A stretch of 64,000 bases of DNA, taken from positions 62,001 through 126,000 of the forward strand of contig NZ_AUWQ01000041.1 in assembly GCF_000455205.1 (NCBI RefSeq), given 5' to 3'. Shown piece by piece: positions 8,910 through 17,756 of the stretch. Under the pieces are notes generated by a model. It did no database searches. It was not told the origin of the DNA and worked only from the letters and a program-made list of their open reading frames with translations. This DNA comes from Mycobacterium sp. UM_CSW. Its GTDB lineage: Bacteria > Actinomycetota > Actinomycetes > Mycobacteriales > Mycobacteriaceae. A program made the position numbers and the translations under genes. The first letter of the stretch is position 1. Each line of letters starts with the position of its first letter.

Positions 8910-10298
8910 CTATCCGGCACCGGGCGGGGCGCAATCCATCAATTCCTTCAGCGCCGCGGGAAACGCGTCGGCGAGCTCCCACAGGTCCGGAACAAGGTCG
9001 GGGCACGAAATGATGCCGATGCCGAGCCGGCCGTTGAGCGACATGACCGTCACGTTGAGTCCGGCGCCCGCGATGATCGGACCGAGCGGATACATGGCGT
9101 CGATCCGGCACCCCAGGAAGTAGAGCTGTTCCTGCGGGCCGGGCACGTTCGACAACACCAGGTTGTGTGGGGGCTTCTCGGGCAACGGGATTCGCGGCAA
9201 CAGCTTCATGGCGGCGCCGAACATGGTTTGCCCGGCCACTTGCGTCCAGTCCTGCAGCAGGGTGGGACCCATCGCGGCGGCATGTTCTTTGGCGCAGGCG
9301 TTGGCTTCGGCGATGCTGATCAGTCGCTCGGCCGGGTCGTCGATGTGGGTTTCGAGCCGGCACAGCATCCACGTGGTCTGGTTTCGGCCCGGTCGATCGG
9401 ACCTGCCGCGCACCGACACCGGCACGCTGGCCACCATCGGGCTGTCCGGCAGTTCGCCCCGCTCGGACAGGAACTGGCGCAGCGCCCCCGCGCACAGGGC
9501 CGTCACGACGTCGTTGATCGTCACGCCGAACCGGTTCTTGACCGTCTTGACGTCGTCGAGGTCCACGGTGGTCAGGGCGACGTTGCGCCGGCGGGTGAAC
9601 GGGCCGTTGAACGCCGTCGGCGGCGCGGCGAACGGGGCGGCCATCGTGGGCCGGCCGCCCCGGGCGCGCAATATGGTCTGCCCGAGGGTCAGCACGGTCG
9701 CCGGCACCACTTTGGCCAACCGCCAGGGCCGCAACGCGGCGCCGATCAACCCAGACGCGGCGATCTGCAGTGGGTTCGCCCCGCCGGTGCGTTCCACCGG
9801 GGCGGGCGGCGGCGCGTCGGCCACACCGCTGCACAGCTGGGCCAGCAGGTTGGCGCCCCCGACCCCGTCGACCACCGCGTGGTGGGCCTTGAGGACGATG
9901 GACAGCGCCTCGGTGCCGTGCAGGCCCTCGATGACCCACATCTCCCACAGCGGGCGATCCCGATCGAGGGCCAGGCCCGCGACGTGCCCGCAGATCTCCG
10001 CTAACTCCTTCGGCCCGCCGGGCGAGGGGAGCGCGACGTGGTGCAGGTGTCGAGAGAGGTCGAAGCTTTCGTCGTCGACCCAGACCGGATGGTCGAAGTT
10101 CAGTTGGCTGTCGGCCAGCTTGAGGCGAAATTCGGGCACGGTGTCCACCCGCGCCGCCAGCGCCTCCCGGAACCCCTCGAACGTGTAGCCGCCCGGTTTC
10201 GTTTTCGGGTCCAGCTCCACGACACAGCAAACATTCAATGGCTGCGTCGGTGACTCCAGGTACAAAAAGAACGCGTCCAGCCCGCTCAGTCGCTGCAT
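8910..10298 (-). CDS. WS/DGAT wax ester synthase / diacylglycerol acyltransferase
   Basis: 462 residues starting MQRLSGLDAFFLYLE, the usual opening of this family. The catalytic HHxxxDG motif appears as HHAVVDG near residue 135-141, and the C-terminal region contains NVPGPQ, typical of the acyltransferase fold. The enzyme esterifies fatty acyl-CoA to diacylglycerol or fatty alcohol at the membrane surface, forming storage lipid. It is a single transcription unit facing the cupin gene. Mycobacteria carry many paralogues, so the exact one is not named. Confidence 0.93.
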   Translation of the reverse strand: MQRLSGLDAFFLYLESPTQPLNVCCVVELDPKTKPGGYTFEGFREALAARVDTVPEFRLKLADSQLNFDHPVWVDDESFDLSRHLHHVALPSPGGPKELAEICGHVAGLALDRDRPLWEMWVIEGLHGTEALSIVLKAHHAVVDGVGGANLLAQLCSGVADAPPPAPVERTGGANPLQIAASGLIGAALRPWRLAKVVPATVLTLGQTILRARGGRPTMAAPFAAPPTAFNGPFTRRRNVALTTVDLDDVKTVKNRFGVTINDVVTALCAGALRQFLSERGELPDSPMVASVPVSVRGRSDRPGRNQTTWMLCRLETHIDDPAERLISIAEANACAKEHAAAMGPTLLQDWTQVAGQTMFGAAMKLLPRIPLPEKPPHNLVLSNVPGPQEQLYFLGCRIDAMYPLGPIIAGAGLNVTVMSLNGRLGIGIISCPDLVPDLWELADAFPAALKELMDCAPPGAG

Positions 10299-10502
10299 GC
10301 CCCGCCCATCTCGTTCGCACGGTCGTGACCCCTGGTCACATGACCGGCGGTCAACCCCGGACCCCGACGGCGCACAGCATCAGAGCAGACCGCAACCTCT
10401 TGATGTGATCCCTAATCTGTAGCCGGTTGGCGGCCTTTGGCAAACATCTCGGCGGGACATTTAACGAAATCGCCACCAAGATTCATCTGACCGCCGCGCG
10501 GG

Positions 10503-10937
10503 TCAGCGGGCCATGGTCGAATCCGGGGCCGCCCAGTCGGTCGACACCTTTCGATGCTTGATCAGCCACCGGTCGCCGTCCGGCACGAGCATGTCGCGGT
10601 AGCGCCCGAAATGGTCGAGCCCGATCTGGGTGACCACGGTGAAGTAGGACGAGACCTCCGCCCGGTCGGGGGTGAGGCCGGTGAAGAGCACATTGGTGAC
10701 GTTGTGCCGCACGACGGGCTTGACGTCGAGGTTGCGGGCGACGTTGCCCGTCACGCCGCCGAGGAACGACACGATCTCGGTTCGCCCGCGCAACGGCTCC
10801 AGCCCGCGGATCTCGAGGACGCCGTCCGCGCAGAATGTGTCCGCCAGGCCCTCGAGCCGGCCCGCGTCACCCGACCAGTTGTAGCGCGCGAGGGTGTCCC
10901 GGATCTGCTCCCGAGCGACCAATTCCCACATCTCCAC
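10503..10937 (-). CDS. SnoaL-like (NTF2-fold) protein
   Basis: 144 residues of NTF2-like fold: N-terminal helix VAREQIRDTLARYNWSGD, then LADTFCADGVLEIRG, with strands ending in DRWLIKHRKVSTDW. These proteins act as small hydratases or isomerases or simply bind ligands. The protein stands alone on the minus strand between the WS/DGAT gene (204-bp gap) and a short hypothetical gene, so context gives no function. Confidence 0.78.
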   Translation of the reverse strand: MEMWELVAREQIRDTLARYNWSGDAGRLEGLADTFCADGVLEIRGLEPLRGRTEIVSFLGGVTGNVARNLDVKPVVRHNVTNVLFTGLTPDRAEVSSYFTVVTQIGLDHFGRYRDMLVPDGDRWLIKHRKVSTDWAAPDSTMAR

Positions 10938-10978
10938 CGTGCGAGCCTAATCCGCGACAGTGCTGCGGCACGGGTGCG

Positions 10979-11227
10979 TTACCTGACGAGATAAGGCCGG
11001 AAGCCACGCTGGGCCGCCGGCGTGACTCCGTTCAGGTCGAAGACGGCGATGAGGGCACGCAAGAGGGCGGGGGACCAGTCGTCGAAATGCTGTGCATCCA
11101 TGCGATCGAGTAACTCGCTGCGCAGGTGCTCGATGCCGGTGGGTTCCTGATGATCGCTCATGTCGTGAACGACGCTAAAAGCGACGTCCGCCGCTTGTAC
11201 AGCCAACTGGTCGGATTCAAATGTCAT
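10979..11227 (-). CDS. Small hypothetical protein
   Basis: An 82-residue frame from ATG 11227. It is acidic and rich in helix formers, with segments such as GIEHLRSELLDRMDA and LLRALIAVFDLNG, and no signal peptide or membrane segment. I do not recognise the family. It is divergent from the PPOX-type gene with about 55 bp between starts, and its downstream neighbour on the same strand is the SnoaL-like gene. Codon third positions look like those of coding DNA, but the case rests mainly on open frame and spacing. Confidence 0.5.
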   Translation of the reverse strand: MTFESDQLAVQAADVAFSVVHDMSDHQEPTGIEHLRSELLDRMDAQHFDDWSPALLRALIAVFDLNGVTPAAQRGFRPYLVR

Positions 11228-11281
11228 TCCTGCCAAATATGAAGCGGGAATGAAACGCCGCGCGCGACGGTATAAGCACGC

Positions 11282-11707
11282 ATGAAACTCAACGACGCCG
11301 CGCGCGATCTTATTGGTAAGGGTGCCGACGCCACGCTGGTCACCCTGAATCCCGACGGCAGCCCCCAAGTCAGCGTTGTCTGGGTCGCGCTGCAGTCGAC
11401 GCCCGACGGGGACGAACTCGTCACCGCGCACCTCGCCGAACACAAGAAGGTGCGCAACGTCCGCAACGACCCCCGCGTCGCCGTCACGATCCTGGCACTG
11501 GACAAGGCGGGCCAGGGCATGCGGCCCTACCTGTCGGTCACCGGTACCGCGCGCATCGTCGAGGGCGGGGCGCCCGAGCTCCTGACCGAGCTCAACCCCG
11601 TCCTGGGCGACCCGAACATGAAGTTCCCGCCGGACGGCGCGCCGCCGGGATTCCTCACCCGCATCCGCATCGAGAAGGTCGGTGGCATCGGGCCCTGGAC
11701 GGCCTGA
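11282..11707 (+). CDS. PPOX-class F420-dependent oxidoreductase
   Basis: 141 residues of the split-barrel flavin/F420-binding fold related to pyridoxamine 5'-phosphate oxidase: ATLVTLNPDGSPQVSVVWV, then KKVRNVRNDPRVAVTIL and YLSVTGTARIVEGG are characteristic strands. Mycobacterial relatives such as Rv1155 bind F420 and reduce unsaturated substrates (family knowledge). The protein has no membrane segment and acts in the cytosol. A long hairpin follows immediately after its stop codon. Confidence 0.87.
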   Translation: MKLNDAARDLIGKGADATLVTLNPDGSPQVSVVWVALQSTPDGDELVTAHLAEHKKVRNVRNDPRVAVTILALDKAGQGMRPYLSVTGTARIVEGGAPELLTELNPVLGDPNMKFPPDGAPPGFLTRIRIEKVGGIGPWTA

Positions 11708-11713
11708 AATCCA

Positions 11714-11804
11714 GGGCCTTGCGGCGTGTGAATCCAGGGCTTTCAGCGTGTACAAGTGGCGGGAATCGCGCGATCTTCCCACCTAGGATTCACACGCAAG
11801 GCCC
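11714..11804. terminator. Long inverted repeat between convergent genes
   Basis: Left arm 11714-11735 and right arm 11786-11804 pair over 19 bp with a two-base bulge; the paired core includes GTGTGAATCC against GGATTCACAC. A third related segment, GATTCACACCC, lies at 11807-11817 and another AATCCAGGGC repeat in the left part. The element sits between the convergent PPOX and LLM genes and probably terminates both. Confidence 0.65.
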
Positions 11805-11831
11805 ACGATTCACACCCAACGCCGAAGGCCG

Positions 11832-12758
11832 CTAGCCGGCGTACCGCCGCAGCAGGCTCCGGGTGCGGGCCCGGCCCTCGTCCGAGGTGTCGAACGCGTA
11901 GCCGACGAACTCGTCGACACCGGCCGCCCGCAGTTCGTCGAGGCGTTCCGTGACGGTCGCCTCGTCGCCGATGAGGGCCGCATCCTGCGGGTCGCGGTAG
12001 CCCTCGCGATCGAGCATTGCCCGGTATGACGGCAGTTGCCCGTAGAGCACGAACTGCTCGGCGGCTTGCGCGCGCAGTCCGTCGACGTCATCGGTGACCG
12101 CGATCGGCAGCGAGGCCGCTACCCGCACCGCGCCCTCCGGGCGGCCGGCCTCGGCGGCCGCGTTGCGAAGGGTGGGCCCGACGTGTTCGGCGAGGGTCTT
12201 CGGTCCGGTCATCCAGGTCTCGGTCCCCGCGCAGCGCCGACCCGTCAGCCGCAGCAGCTGCGGGCCGAGGGCCGCGATATACACCGGAGGCGTCGGCGCA
12301 CCGGGAACGCGCACCGATCCGCGGGTGGTCACCGTCTCACCCGTGGCGTTGGCGTCCTTACCGTCCAGCAGGGGCAGCAGGCCGTCGAGGTATTCGCCGA
12401 GTCGGCGCACCGGCTTGTCCCACGGAATCCCCCACATTCCCTCGGTGACCATGCGATGGGTCATGCCCAGCCCGAGGGTGAATCGGCCGCCGGAGATCAA
12501 ACTGAGGGTGAGCGCGCGCTGCGCCATCAGCATCGGCTGCTGGTTCTGGATCGGCAGCACACCCGTCGCGACCTCGATCCTGTCCACCTCGCGGAACGCG
12601 ACCGCAAGGACGGTCAACACATCTGCCTGCCAAGGCATTTGGGCCACCCAGACCCGCCGGAATCCCTCGTCGCGCAGCGTCGCAAGCTCCGACACGAAGT
12701 CGTCCACCAGCGACCGCGCGGGGTCGTCGCCGAGAAAGCAATTCACGCTGATTTGCAC
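11832..12758 (-). CDS. LLM class F420-dependent oxidoreductase
   Basis: A 308-residue luciferase-like TIM barrel. RRVWVAQMPWQAD, IEVATGVLPIQNQQPMLMAQ and LISGGRFTLGLGMTHRMVTEGMWG follow the TIGR03564-type pattern of F420-dependent mycobacterial enzymes, with G-MTHR-V near the cofactor site. It would exchange hydride with F420 on an unknown substrate. It is divergent from the molybdopterin oxidoreductase; the palindrome at 12796-12818 lies in the shared promoter region, so both genes may be controlled together. Confidence 0.88.
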   Translation of the reverse strand: MQISVNCFLGDDPARSLVDDFVSELATLRDEGFRRVWVAQMPWQADVLTVLAVAFREVDRIEVATGVLPIQNQQPMLMAQRALTLSLISGGRFTLGLGMTHRMVTEGMWGIPWDKPVRRLGEYLDGLLPLLDGKDANATGETVTTRGSVRVPGAPTPPVYIAALGPQLLRLTGRRCAGTETWMTGPKTLAEHVGPTLRNAAAEAGRPEGAVRVAASLPIAVTDDVDGLRAQAAEQFVLYGQLPSYRAMLDREGYRDPQDAALIGDEATVTERLDELRAAGVDEFVGYAFDTSDEGRARTRSLLRRYAG

Positions 12759-12795
12759 CCTATGTTCCTCTCTTTCGCCCCCTGAAAGATGCTAC

Positions 12796-12818
12796 TTCCG
12801 CTACCGGCAGTAGCGGAA
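12796..12818. promoter_or_regulatory. Perfect palindrome, probable operator
   Basis: Arms TTCCGCTAC (12796-12804) and GTAGCGGAA (12810-12818) are exact inverted repeats with a 5-nt spacer, a size typical of TetR- or GntR-type dimer sites. It lies between divergent genes (LLM start 12758; molybdoenzyme GTG 12831). It would fall within the coding frame if the molybdoenzyme began at the earlier ATG 12789, which argues for the GTG start. No regulator gene is adjacent. Confidence 0.6.
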
Positions 12819-12830
12819 TACAGTGGGTGG

Positions 12831-15065
12831 GTGGCGACCGGCGATGACGGCAGGCACCTGCGCACCTGCCCACTGTGTGAAGCGATGTGCGGCTTGGAAA
12901 TTCAGGTCGAGGGCGGCAAAGTCACCAGCATTCGCGGCAACCGCGACGACGTCTGGAGCCGTGGGCACCTCTGCCCGAAGGGCGTGTCGCTGGCCGCGGT
13001 GCACGAGGACCCGGACCGCATCAGGCACCCGATGATCAAGGTCGACGGGCAGTGGCAGGAAGTCAGCTGGGACGCGGCGTTTCGTCGCTGCACCGAACTG
13101 CTCACACCGGTGATCGAAAAGTACGGGATCGGTGCGGTCACCGCCTATACCGGTAACCCGCTGGCGCACTCGTTTTCGCTGGCCCGATATGCGGGCGTGC
13201 TGATGGGCATGTCCGGGATGCCGGTCACCTACTCGCCCGGGACCGTCGACCAGTGGCCGAAGAATCTGTCGTCGCATCTGATGTACGGCCTGTGGTGGAA
13301 CTTCCCGGTGCCCGACATCGAGCGCACCGACCTGATGGTGATCATGGGCGCCAACCCCGCCGCGTCGCAGGGCTCGCTTTTGGCCGCGCCCGACGTGATG
13401 GGGCTGATCAACGGGATTCGCAAACGCGGCAAGGTGATCGTCATAGACCCGGTGCGGACCCAGACCGCCGTCCAGGCCGACGAGTGGCTCCCAATCGTTC
13501 CGGGCACCGACGCGGCGCTGTTGCTGGCCGTTGCGCACACCCTCTTCGACGAGGACCTGGTCGACGCCGGACCGCATGTCGACGGTCTCGACACGATGCG
13601 CCGGGTCGCCGCCGAGTGGCCGCCGGAGCGGGTGAGCGCGGTCACCGGCATCGACGAAGACCGCATACGCCGGCTGGCCCGCGAACTCGCCGGCACCGAG
13701 CGATCAGTGGTGTACGGGCGAATCGGCCTGTGCAATCAGGAGTTTGGCAGCCTGGCCAGCTGGCTGGTCGACGTGATCAACATTCTGACCGGCCATTTCG
13801 ACACGCCCGGCGGCGCGATGTTCCCCAAGCCGGCGGCCTGGTCGATCACCACGCAGCCACTGCCCGGCCTGGAGGGCGGCCTCCCGGAATTCGGGCGCTG
13901 GCGCACCCGGGTGCGCGGCGCGAAGGAGGTTCTCGGGCAGGCCCCGGTGTCGTGCATGGCCGAAGAAATCGCGACACCCGGCGAGGGGCAGCTGAAGGCG
14001 CTGATCACGGTCGCCGGCAACCCGGTGCTGTCGACTCCCGGCGGCGACAAGCTCGACGAGGTGCTGCCGATGCTGGAAGCGATGATCTCCGTTGACCTTT
14101 GGCTCAACGAGACGACGCGGCACGCGGACGTGATCCTGCCCGGGCTGTCCCCGCTCGAGCAGCCGCACCACGACGACCTGATCCTCCTCTTCGCGATCCA
14201 CAGCATCGCCAACTACTCGGCGCCGGTATTCGACCCGGGCGACCGCCCGCACGAATGGGAGATCCTCATCCGGCTGACCGGCCTGTGCACCGGGACACCG
14301 GCCGAGGACGTCGACGTCGCCGCCATCGACGACGGGTTCTTCGACTACCTGGCCTTCACTCAAGGCGTCGACGGCGCGGAGATCCGCAAGCTCTACGATC
14401 ACGGCGGGCCCGAGCGGATGCTCGACCTCACGCTGCGAACCGGGCCGTTCGGGGACCAGTACGGCAAGAACCCAGGCGGGCTGACGCTCGACATGCTCAA
14501 GGCGAACCCGAACGGCATCGACTTCGGGCCGATGGTGCCGCAGCTGCCCGATATCCTCGGCACCCCCGACAAGAAGATCCGCCTCGCGCCCCAATACCTG
14601 CTCGACGACCTGCCGCGGCTGGCGGCACGCATGGAGCGCCCGGCCGAGCCGCTCGTCCTGGTCAGCCGCCGGCACCTGCGATCGAACAACACCTGGATGC
14701 ACAACGTGCCCGCGCTGATGAAGGGCAAGGATCGGTGCACCTTGCTGATCCACCCCGACGACGCGGCCCGCTGCGGAGTCTCCGACGGCGACATCGTGAC
14801 GGTGAAATCGGCGGCCGGTGAGATCAAGGTGCCCGTCGAGGTCACCGACACGATCAAACCCGGCGTCGTGTCGATGCCGCACGGCTGGGGGCATGGTAAA
14901 CCGGGCACCCGCATGTCGGTGGCCAACGGTTCACCGGGCGCCAACACCAACGTGCTGTCCCCGCCGACGTTCCTCGACGAGCCTTCCGGCAACGGCGCCC
15001 TCAACGGCATCCCGGTGACCATCATCGACGATCAAGCCCGGTTTCGGTCCGCGCAAACGGTTTGA
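12831..15065 (+). CDS. Molybdopterin-dependent oxidoreductase with 4Fe-4S site
   Basis: 744 residues from GTG 12831. The N-terminus binds a [4Fe-4S] cluster through Cys13, Cys16, Cys20 and Cys48 (CPLCEAMC ... LCPKG), followed by the molybdopterin domains of the formate dehydrogenase/BisC family and a C-terminal MGD-binding domain (LIHPDDAARCGVSDGDIV, MPHGWGH). The size and layout resemble the M. tuberculosis Rv0197 type. No Tat signal is visible, so it is cytosolic. No electron-transfer subunit or cofactor gene is adjacent, and the substrate is unknown. Confidence 0.9.
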   Translation: MATGDDGRHLRTCPLCEAMCGLEIQVEGGKVTSIRGNRDDVWSRGHLCPKGVSLAAVHEDPDRIRHPMIKVDGQWQEVSWDAAFRRCTELLTPVIEKYGIGAVTAYTGNPLAHSFSLARYAGVLMGMSGMPVTYSPGTVDQWPKNLSSHLMYGLWWNFPVPDIERTDLMVIMGANPAASQGSLLAAPDVMGLINGIRKRGKVIVIDPVRTQTAVQADEWLPIVPGTDAALLLAVAHTLFDEDLVDAGPHVDGLDTMRRVAAEWPPERVSAVTGIDEDRIRRLARELAGTERSVVYGRIGLCNQEFGSLASWLVDVINILTGHFDTPGGAMFPKPAAWSITTQPLPGLEGGLPEFGRWRTRVRGAKEVLGQAPVSCMAEEIATPGEGQLKALITVAGNPVLSTPGGDKLDEVLPMLEAMISVDLWLNETTRHADVILPGLSPLEQPHHDDLILLFAIHSIANYSAPVFDPGDRPHEWEILIRLTGLCTGTPAEDVDVAAIDDGFFDYLAFTQGVDGAEIRKLYDHGGPERMLDLTLRTGPFGDQYGKNPGGLTLDMLKANPNGIDFGPMVPQLPDILGTPDKKIRLAPQYLLDDLPRLAARMERPAEPLVLVSRRHLRSNNTWMHNVPALMKGKDRCTLLIHPDDAARCGVSDGDIVTVKSAAGEIKVPVEVTDTIKPGVVSMPHGWGHGKPGTRMSVANGSPGANTNVLSPPTFLDEPSGNGALNGIPVTIIDDQARFRSAQTV

Positions 15066-15139
15066 GCGATGCGCGATTTCACAGCTGATCGCTAACCACG
15101 ATCCAGCGCGCTGCTAACACCGACCCGCACCATGGCGGG

Positions 15140-15466
15140 ATGGCGGCAAACAGGCAATTCATACTGATGCAAACGTTTTTCGCCGGGGTGGCGACCTTCG
15201 CTACGCTGGCGCTGTTTCACGCTGTGCAGCCCGATGACACGAAAACCGTTGGGACAGATACGAGTTTAGCGGACCGGAGCTTCGCCACGGATGGCGACGA
15301 CGACGAAGCCCAACTGCAACAGCAGCTGCAAATTCAACAGGAGATTCAACAGTCCGAGCAACAGGCCGAACAGCAAGAGCAACTCGACCTTCAGGAGGCC
15401 CAGCAAGCCGAGCAGCAGGGCCAACAGGTCGAGCAGCAGGCCACCCTGTCGGTCCCCGGAAACTGA
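15140..15466 (+). CDS. Small membrane-anchored or secreted glutamine-rich protein
   Basis: 108 residues. An N-terminal hydrophobic stretch (about residues 8-29, ILMQTFFAGVATFATLALF) could be a signal anchor. After an acidic linker, residues 56-105 hold 23 glutamines in QQ/EQQ units mixed with Glu, Leu and Ala, likely forming a long helix or coiled coil. I do not recognise a characterised family. It is a single gene between the molybdoenzyme and the convergent SDR. The composition is unusual for such a GC-rich genome, where CAG/CAA runs are rare. Confidence 0.65.
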   Translation: MAANRQFILMQTFFAGVATFATLALFHAVQPDDTKTVGTDTSLADRSFATDGDDDEAQLQQQLQIQQEIQQSEQQAEQQEQLDLQEAQQAEQQGQQVEQQATLSVPGN

Positions 15467-15494
15467 ACGCCGCCTTGGGCTACGCCTAGCGATG

Positions 15495-16346
15495 TCAGGG
15501 AGCGACGGGACGGTTCGTCCACTCCCGGTCGGCCCGGCGCGACGAGCGGAACCAGCCGCCCGCCGCGCCGGTGCCGCCGTCCGTCGGGATGGTGTGGCCG
15601 GTGACGAACGCCGACAGCTCCGACGCGAGGAAGAGGATCACGCGAGCCTGGTCCTCGGGTAATCCCATCCGCCCGACCGGCACCCACTGCGGCCACTGCG
15701 TCTGCTCGTCCGGGGACAGCCACTGCGAGTACGGGACCTGCAGCGATTCGGTGACGTCGGGGCCGATCGCGTTGACCCGCACCCCGTCCCGACCCACCTG
15801 CACGGCCAGGCTGCGCGTGAAATGGATGACGGCGGCCTTGAAGGCGGCGTAGACCGGATCCTCGGGATAGCCGCGCAACCCCTCGACCGATGAAACGTTG
15901 ACGATCGCCCCGGCACGCTGCTCGATCATCGCGGGCAGGAACGCGTGCGTGACGAGAAAAACGTGGTGCAGGTTGATGCGGTACAGGTCGTCCCACAGGT
16001 GTGGATCGGTGTCGACGAAGCTGCCCGGATGCCGCAACCAGTGGCCCACGTTGTTGACCAGCACGTCCACCCGGCCGTAGCGATCCAGCACGGTCCGCGC
16101 CAGCGCGCTGACCTGGTCCTCGTCCCGGACGTCGGTCACGGCCGCCAGGCCCGAGCCGCCCGAGGCCGCGATCTCGTCGACGACTCGCTCGGCGAGGCCG
16201 GCGTCGATGTCGGCGACGACCACCCGGGCGCCGTGCTGGGCGAACAGGCGTGCGGTTGCCGCGCCGATACCACCGCCGCCCCCGGTCACCACCGCGACCC
16301 GGTTGGCCAGCAGCGCGCCGGCCTGCATCGCCTCTGTCATGGTCAT
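15495..16346 (-). CDS. SDR family oxidoreductase
   Basis: 283 residues from ATG 16346 (a second ATG at 16340 is possible). TGGGGGIG is the cofactor glycine motif, NNVG the structural motif, VSSVEG the serine region and YAAFK the catalytic YxxxK, so this is a classical SDR. An upstream extension of the frame reaches 16577 but lacks SDR-like sequence and crosses the divergent promoter region. The C-terminal 20 residues after the usual DGG end are extra. It is divergent from the esterase gene and convergent with the glutamine-rich protein gene. Confidence 0.87.
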   Translation of the reverse strand: MTMTEAMQAGALLANRVAVVTGGGGGIGAATARLFAQHGARVVVADIDAGLAERVVDEIAASGGSGLAAVTDVRDEDQVSALARTVLDRYGRVDVLVNNVGHWLRHPGSFVDTDPHLWDDLYRINLHHVFLVTHAFLPAMIEQRAGAIVNVSSVEGLRGYPEDPVYAAFKAAVIHFTRSLAVQVGRDGVRVNAIGPDVTESLQVPYSQWLSPDEQTQWPQWVPVGRMGLPEDQARVILFLASELSAFVTGHTIPTDGGTGAAGGWFRSSRRADREWTNRPVAP

Positions 16347-16496
16347 ATCTTGAGGCACCCGGGACGCGGCGGGCGGTATTACCCAACTTCCGCTGGCACC
16401 AAACAGTGAGGAAGCCAACATTTGCCCGGGATTCATCGGGCGTTTTTCCCGATTTGGGCCGGGTACCCCCTTTACCTCTACGAAAGTTGAATACAA

Positions 16497-17711
16497 ATGC
16501 TGACCAAGCCAGACCGACGCCGAATATTGCCAAGCCACGCAATGAATCGGCGAGTGCACCATCGGCACAGTCCGCAATCACTTGCGGTGTCGTTGGCCAG
16601 TCGGCTTATCGTCAAGAACATAGTGCGCGCGTGGGCCATTCAGCCGAATTTGCATTGGCCGCTGGGGTACGTCGACGAGATGGCCGGTTTGCTGCCGCAT
16701 TTCCCGTCCTCGGCGAGCATTGAACAGCTAAGGCTTGACGGCTGCGCCGCCGAATGGGTTCGCGCACCCGGCGTCTCGTCCGACCGCGCGATTCTCTACT
16801 TCCACGGCGGCGCGTTCCTGACCTGCGGCCTCAACACCCACCGATCACTGGTGACCCGTCTGTCGAAAGCGGCGGACGCCGCGGTGCTGACCGTCGGATA
16901 CCGCAAGCTGCCGTCCCATCAGATCGCCGACGCGATCGAGGACGGAATGTGCGGACTCCGCTGGCTGCAGGACCGCGGCTACGACGGGAACCGGGTGGTG
17001 GTGGCGGGCGACTCGGCCGGCGGATACCTCGCGTTCATGACCACCCTCGCCGCCATCCGGACCGGCCTGCTCAGGCCGGCCGGCGTCGCCGCGATCTCGC
17101 CGTTCACCGACGCGGACCCCACCCGAAAACTGCGGCACCGCAACGCCCGCCGGTGTTCGATGTTCACTCGCGGTGCGCTCTCGATGTTCGCCCGTTACCT
17201 CGGCGAGGTGCGCGTTCCGCAGGGCAACGGCACGTCCACCCGCCGCGTCGAGTCTCCGGTCGATGCGGACCTCTCCGACTTGCCGCCGGTCGCGATCCAT
17301 GTGAGCTCCGACGAACTATTGCTTCCCGACGCCGAGCTCATGGCCGAACGGTTGCAATTCAGCGGAGTTCGCTGCGACCTTCACCTGTGGGACGGCCAAA
17401 TCCACGACTTCCCGTTGGCGGCCGACGTATTGCCGGAAGGCCGGCGGGCCATTCGCTATCTCGGCGATTTCATCAAAGAGGTCACCGGGGAAGTGAAGTC
17501 CGTGCCGTACGGTGTCGCGCGGCGGGATAGTCGCTATTCAGGGATAGATGTCTTTGGCGGCCCCGGATCGGGCCGTCATTCGCGTCGTTGGGGTTCCTCG
17601 AGATCGGGGCGGGGAAGGACGGTTACCGCTGTTGCTGCCGCTTGGAAGCCGTCGTCTCCAGCGGCATCTACGTCGCCGTCCCGCACAACCCGAGGTCGTG
17701 CCGGGCGTTGA
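16497..17711 (+). CDS. HSL-family alpha/beta hydrolase (esterase/lipase)
   Basis: 404 residues from ATG 16497 (ATG 16542 also plausible). HGG at about 103-105 forms the oxyanion hole, GDSAGG with nucleophile Ser173 follows, then SSDELLLPD (acid) and GQIHDFPL (His), the full hormone-sensitive-lipase triad. It would hydrolyse short- or medium-chain esters. The fold should end near IKEVTG around residue 330; the following 65 or so residues are Arg/Ser/Gly-rich and look like readthrough of former intergenic DNA. The FHA-ABC gene starts 45 bp downstream. Confidence 0.82.
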   Translation: MLTKPDRRRILPSHAMNRRVHHRHSPQSLAVSLASRLIVKNIVRAWAIQPNLHWPLGYVDEMAGLLPHFPSSASIEQLRLDGCAAEWVRAPGVSSDRAILYFHGGAFLTCGLNTHRSLVTRLSKAADAAVLTVGYRKLPSHQIADAIEDGMCGLRWLQDRGYDGNRVVVAGDSAGGYLAFMTTLAAIRTGLLRPAGVAAISPFTDADPTRKLRHRNARRCSMFTRGALSMFARYLGEVRVPQGNGTSTRRVESPVDADLSDLPPVAIHVSSDELLLPDAELMAERLQFSGVRCDLHLWDGQIHDFPLAADVLPEGRRAIRYLGDFIKEVTGEVKSVPYGVARRDSRYSGIDVFGGPGSGRHSRRWGSSRSGRGRTVTAVAAAWKPSSPAASTSPSRTTRGRAGR

Positions 17712-17756
17712 CTACTTGGCCTGCAATCGGGCCGGCTGCCGATACAGTTGGTCATC

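Noticed and set aside
8419-10320. Very long minus-strand open frame opposite the cupin and overlapping the WS/DGAT gene
   Set aside because: It lies in a shifted frame over the clear WS/DGAT gene, and its composition is Arg/Pro/Gly-rich without any family motif; such shadows are usual in GC-rich DNA.
10299-10502. Possible small gene or promoter between WS/DGAT and SnoaL-like genes
   Set aside because: No frame with a ribosome site and no convincing promoter boxes or repeats were found; nothing recognisable in this 204-bp gap.
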